Positions 5,593 through 7,365 of a stretch of 7,365 bases of DNA are shown here, in pieces. The first letter of the stretch is position 1; each line of letters opens with the position of its first letter. Source of the stretch: Deltaproteobacteria bacterium (GTDB taxonomy: Bacteria; Myxococcota; UBA727; JABDBI01); contig JAESQZ010000032.1 in NCBI GenBank assembly GCA_016764955.1, positions 1-7,365 on the forward strand. Direction: 5' to 3'. Position numbers and translations under genes: made by a program. The notes beneath the pieces were generated by a model, which saw only the letters and a program-made list of their open reading frames with translations, did not search any database and had not been told where the DNA came from.

Positions 5593-6832
5593 AACTATGC
5601 AGTCCGTCCGCGAACCAACCTAAGTTGACGCCTAAAAATCCAGCTAAGATGACAAAGAATCCAAACACAGCAATCATGGCTGACCTAGGACCTGCCCAGC
5701 CATAGGCAATTCGAGTATGCAAGTAAAGGGCGTAGGTGATCCAAATCACCAAGGCACCTGTTTCTTTAGGGTCCCAGCCCCAGTAGCGCCCCCAGGCGTA
5801 ATGCGCCCACAAAGCGCCAGTTACCAGCACCACGGCCATCAGAGTGAAAGCGACTAGGATATTAGAATAAGCAATGTGATCTAGCTCGTCTGCGCTTGGA
5901 ATCAAAGCTCGGATCTTCTGGGGCCATAATAGCGCTAAGCCTACAAAAGTTTGGCCGAGTAAAATAATAGAAAAGAGGGCCATGTCCCAGATGTTCACGT
6001 TGCCGTTGATGAGAATTAGCGTGATGGTGGTGATGAGAGAGGAGTAGGCGGTGAAGTAGAGAACGGAGACCTCACCCCTAACCCCTCTCCACCAAGTGGA
6101 GAGGGGAACTAAAACAGACAACCCAATCGTCAGCAGCAACAACCATCCGACGCCTGGCGAAGTTATGCCTTTGGCTTGATAGCTTTGTGTTGAAAACAAC
6201 GTCCAGCCGCGGCCTAAGATAATACAAATAAAAGCACTTACGCCCATAACGCCAGCGGCGACTTTACGTAAGGGCACTTTTTTCTCGTCTTTGATGAGAT
6301 AAAAGAAGCTTGCGATTGCCGCGAGGGTGCCGCAGGCATAAGCAATAGACGCCGAGATAACGTGAATCATAATCCACCAGCTTTTGAGAGCTGGCACCAA
6401 AGGCTTAATCTTGCCATCGGTTAAAGAAGCAACTCCCAAGGCTGTCAGCGCCAAAAGCAACGCGAAGACACCTACAAAGCGAGGGCGCCATTTGACTTCG
6501 CAAACTAAAAATACCAACACGAGTCCCCAGCCCATGTAGCCCATGATTTCGTACAAGTTAGACCAAGGTGGGTGCTGGGTGATGACTTTTAAGTAAGCGG
6601 CACCCTCTAAAATTTCACCTGTACTCTGTTCAAAAGCTTCGACTTCGACTAAGCCAGCCTCGTACCAACGAAAGGCCATGCCGATGGTCTGAACCAAAAA
6701 TCCCAGGGCCACAGATGTCGTTGCAAGCTGCTGAATTCGATTCTTTCGCAAACTTAAATTAAATGCATACAAGAATAGCGCGACTACATAAAAAATAACG
6801 CAAGTATTATAAAGACCGGTACTGATTAACAA
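5579..6832 (-). CDS. ccsA: System II cytochrome c biogenesis protein CcsA (ResC; named CcsB in some schemes)
   Basis: CcsA is the multi-spanning inner-membrane partner of ResB. Together they carry haem to the periplasm and ligate it to apocytochromes c. The 417 residues have many hydrophobic segments, starting with one at about 9-25. The haem-handling WWD motif is clear (WGRYWGWDPKE, 347-357). Histidines lie at the positions expected in the family: His157 (IMIHV), His344 just before the WWD motif, His372 (YLHTR) and His412 in the C-terminal GLHSYGSS. The early PPWSNLYE motif (88-95) also fits. The start is TTG at 6832: an in-frame TGA lies two codons upstream, and GGAG is 10 nt before the TTG. 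It overlaps resB by 26 bp and engB by 14 bp. Residues about 242-254 (VPLSTWWRGVRGE) are encoded by a palindromic repeat-like segment. Confidence 0.95.
   Translation of the reverse strand: MLISTGLYNTCVIFYVVALFLYAFNLSLRKNRIQQLATTSVALGFLVQTIGMAFRWYEAGLVEVEAFEQSTGEILEGAAYLKVITQHPPWSNLYEIMGYMGWGLVLVFLVCEVKWRPRFVGVFALLLALTALGVASLTDGKIKPLVPALKSWWIMIHVISASIAYACGTLAAIASFFYLIKDEKKVPLRKVAAGVMGVSAFICIILGRGWTLFSTQSYQAKGITSPGVGWLLLLTIGLSVLVPLSTWWRGVRGEVSVLYFTAYSSLITTITLILINGNVNIWDMALFSIILLGQTFVGLALLWPQKIRALIPSADELDHIAYSNILVAFTLMAVVLVTGALWAHYAWGRYWGWDPKETGALVIWITYALYLHTRIAYGWAGPRSAMIAVFGFFVILAGFLGVNLGWFADGLHSYGSS
6073..6106. repeat. Intragenic REP-like palindrome within ccsA
   Basis: CCCCTCTCCAC (6082-6092) and GTGGAGAGGGG (6096-6106) are perfect 11-bp inverted repeats with a 3-nt loop, preceded by CACCCCTA (6073-6080). 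This CACCCCTAACCCCTCTCC style of sequence is one I recall from dispersed palindromic repeats in many bacterial genomes, not verified here. It is in frame with ccsA and encodes a Trp-Trp-Arg-rich loop between hydrophobic segments. Confidence 0.65.
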
Positions 6833-7365
6833 GATTCAAAAACTCCTTTTCAAAAGCTTGTGGGTAGCGATGAGAAACGCCAGCCAGACAAAGCTCAAAT
6901 TGACTATTGGCCAGCCGGGTAATGCGCGCATAATAGCGTCGCTGACTCATGCCGAAGGCCATATAAAGCCCCATAAACATAATAATAAATCCGGCAAAAA
7001 CTGCCCATAAGCCAGGGACTTTACCAACACTCACGCCCGTTGCATAGGGCTCATCAAAACCTGAAAAAACAACATCCCACTCGCCACGGCGAACTTGCGC
7101 ATCAAAATCCGGATATTTTCTGAACACAACAAATTGTGCATCAGCTTGCTTCACTTGTACAGCTGGGCCAAGGCCAGCATAGTCTTCGTAAAGCTCTGTA
7201 ACTTGAATATTGCCTGGAGAGATATTTTTTAAATCGCCTTGCTCAACCTGATAACTCTCTAGCTTGCCGCCATGCGGCCCAATGCGTAAGTTCACAAATT
7301 TTTTGCCGTCCAGTGGCTGATAAGAGGCCTGATAAAAAGTATATCCCTCAAATTCGAGAGGTTCA
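6807..7365 (-). CDS. resB: Cytochrome c biogenesis protein ResB (C-terminal part; 5' end outside the window)
   Basis: ResB is the membrane partner of CcsA in System II cytochrome c maturation and is thought to help present apocytochrome and haem in the periplasm. The frame is open to the right edge, so a start at the GTG at 7295 is very unlikely. The 23 upstream codons read as typical ResB sequence (GYTFYQASYQPLDGKKFVN), putting 185 residues in view. The visible part is a periplasmic region, then a final transmembrane helix at about visible residues 118-139 (GLWAVFAGFIIMFMGLYMAF). The cytoplasmic tail follows: a basic SQRRYYARI segment, then the ELCLAG and AFEKEFLNL motifs. The N-terminal transmembrane segments are missing only because the window ends. 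It overlaps ccsA by 26 bp, the expected gene pair. Confidence 0.92.
   Translation of the reverse strand, partial: EPLEFEGYTFYQASYQPLDGKKFVNLRIGPHGGKLESYQVEQGDLKNISPGNIQVTELYEDYAGLGPAVQVKQADAQFVVFRKYPDFDAQVRRGEWDVVFSGFDEPYATGVSVGKVPGLWAVFAGFIIMFMGLYMAFGMSQRRYYARITRLANSQFELCLAGVSHRYPQAFEKEFLNLVNQYRSL
6843..6846 (-). promoter_or_regulatory. Ribosome binding site deciding the TTG start of ccsA
   Basis: GGAG (within AAAAGGAGT on the minus strand, 6850-6842) lies 10 nt upstream of the TTG at 6832, inside the resB coding region. Together with the in-frame TGA at 6838-6836, it leaves the TTG as the most reasonable initiation codon. Confidence 0.6.

Noticed and set aside
6807..7295. A complete small protein starting at the GTG at 7295.
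   Set aside because: The same frame continues to the window edge with ResB-like residues, so this is the 3' part of a longer resB gene.

Overview
The window is a compact chromosomal segment of a Gram-negative bacterium with moderate GC content. It holds a System II (ResB/CcsA) cytochrome c maturation module, secreted proteins with Sec-type signal peptides and Shine-Dalgarno sites. The secreted staphylococcal-nuclease-like protein has a C-terminal extension that, from memory, resembles proteins of Bdellovibrio and myxobacteria. A bacterium of the former deltaproteobacterial or Bdellovibrio type is therefore plausible, but the sequence alone does not prove it. There are no rRNA or tRNA genes, CRISPR arrays or complete insertion sequences.

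Layout. A short plus-strand unit lies at 176-904: a pterin-4a-carbinolamine dehydratase (phhB) followed after 3 bp by an unrecognised 134-residue secreted protein. Everything else is on the minus strand. Reading in the direction of transcription from the right edge: the 3' part of resB (cut by the window edge), ccsA, engB (GTPase), a half-length GH3-family-like gene, serA (short phosphoglycerate dehydrogenase), then after 57 bp a secreted SNase-like protein, then after 141 bp a GlpA-type FAD-dependent glycerol-3-phosphate dehydrogenase. That last gene converges on, and overlaps by 8 bp, the secreted-protein gene.

resB-ccsA-engB-GH3-serA is almost certainly one transcription unit. Successive junctions are a 26-bp overlap, a 14-bp overlap, a 12-bp gap and a 38-bp overlap. 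ResB and CcsA form the haem-delivery and cytochrome c synthase complex. EngB assembles the large ribosomal subunit and SerA starts serine synthesis, so the unit is physically tight but functionally mixed.

The most unusual items are these. (1) The 255-residue GH3-like protein keeps N-terminal and late-core family signatures, but has lost the nucleotide-binding loop, most of the central core and the C-terminal domain. (2) A perfect 11-bp-arm palindrome of the dispersed-repeat type sits inside the ccsA reading frame. (3) A 63-bp element with 10-bp terminal inverted repeats ends within the SNase stop codon. (4) A strong promoter is placed so that the glpA-like message would begin at or next to its ATG. 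(5) Inverted repeats lie on the 3' ends of four genes.
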